6,614 nt of DNA from an uncultured Clostridia bacterium (GTDB lineage: Bacteria; Bacillota_A; Clostridia; Christensenellales; CAG-138): positions 1 to 6,614 of the forward strand of contig CALFIV010000095.1 of NCBI GenBank assembly GCA_937877295.1, written 5' to 3'. Shown one piece after another: positions 6,525 to 6,614 of this stretch (position 1 is its first letter; the number at the start of each line of letters is the position of its first letter). The notes beneath the pieces were generated by a model. The model was given only the letters and a program-made list of their open reading frames with translations. It was not told the DNA's origin and ran no database searches. The translations under genes were made by a program, and so were the position numbers.

Positions 6525-6614
6525 TATTCATCTCATCTTTCAGCGTTCGCTGCAGGAATTGGCACCTTGCAGTTGCAGGTTGCCGGACTTCACAGGGCCT
6601 GTCCCTCCGTCACT
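6525..6614 (-). ncRNA. SAM-I (S-box) riboswitch aptamer, 5' end off window
   Basis: The minus strand carries the conserved S-box blocks in order: GGAGGGA (6602-6608), GGCCCTGTGAAG, CCGGCAACC (6578-6586), GGTGCCAATTCC (6555-6566), a P4 hairpin CAGC-GAAC-GCTG (6541-6552), and AGATGAGA (6531-6538) as the 3' strand of P1. Only the first part (5' strand of P1 and the start of P2) is missing at the right edge. The RNA binds S-adenosylmethionine and turns off the downstream gene, here metK, whose enzyme makes that ligand. The terminator/antiterminator switch lies immediately downstream. The promoter must be outside the window. Confidence 0.95.

Overview
The window looks like chromosomal DNA from a low-to-medium G+C member of the Bacillota, most likely an anaerobic clostridium-type bacterium. 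This rests on a SAM-I (S-box) riboswitch with a transcriptional terminator in front of metK, AGGAG-type ribosome binding sites, sigma-A-like promoters, and exported proteins with short lysine/arginine-led signal peptides. The genus cannot be told from the sequence alone. I see no mobile element, CRISPR array, tRNA or rRNA.

Layout. (1) Positions 1-2711, minus strand: a two-gene unit read right to left. An M3-family zinc metallopeptidase with a lipoprotein signal (978-2711) is followed 21 bp later by a secreted protein (956 down to 1, cut by the window edge). The second protein has an N-terminal beta-rich domain and a PIG-L/LmbE deacetylase-like domain whose zinc and catalytic motifs are largely replaced. 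(2) Positions 2712-2894: a divergent intergenic region with a good promoter for the peptidase unit and one for the genes to the right. (3) Positions 2895-5247, plus strand: ddl and murF overlap by 8 bp. Ddl makes D-Ala-D-Ala and MurF attaches it to the UDP-MurNAc-tripeptide, so the pair covers two consecutive steps of peptidoglycan precursor synthesis. (4) Positions 5248-5280: a short convergent gap holding a 10-bp-stem terminator. (5) Positions 5281-6614, minus strand: metK (S-adenosylmethionine synthetase) and, upstream of it, a SAM-I riboswitch with a terminator/antiterminator. The aptamer's 5' end lies beyond the right edge.

ddl-murF and metK with its riboswitch are ordinary housekeeping loci. 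The part most worth a second look is the exported pair on the left. A surface-anchored M3 peptidase is less usual than the cytosolic forms, and its partner keeps the PIG-L fold signature in an intact reading frame while losing most of the residues that would make it a deacetylase. That suggests a pseudoenzyme, perhaps binding carbohydrate or scaffolding at the cell surface.
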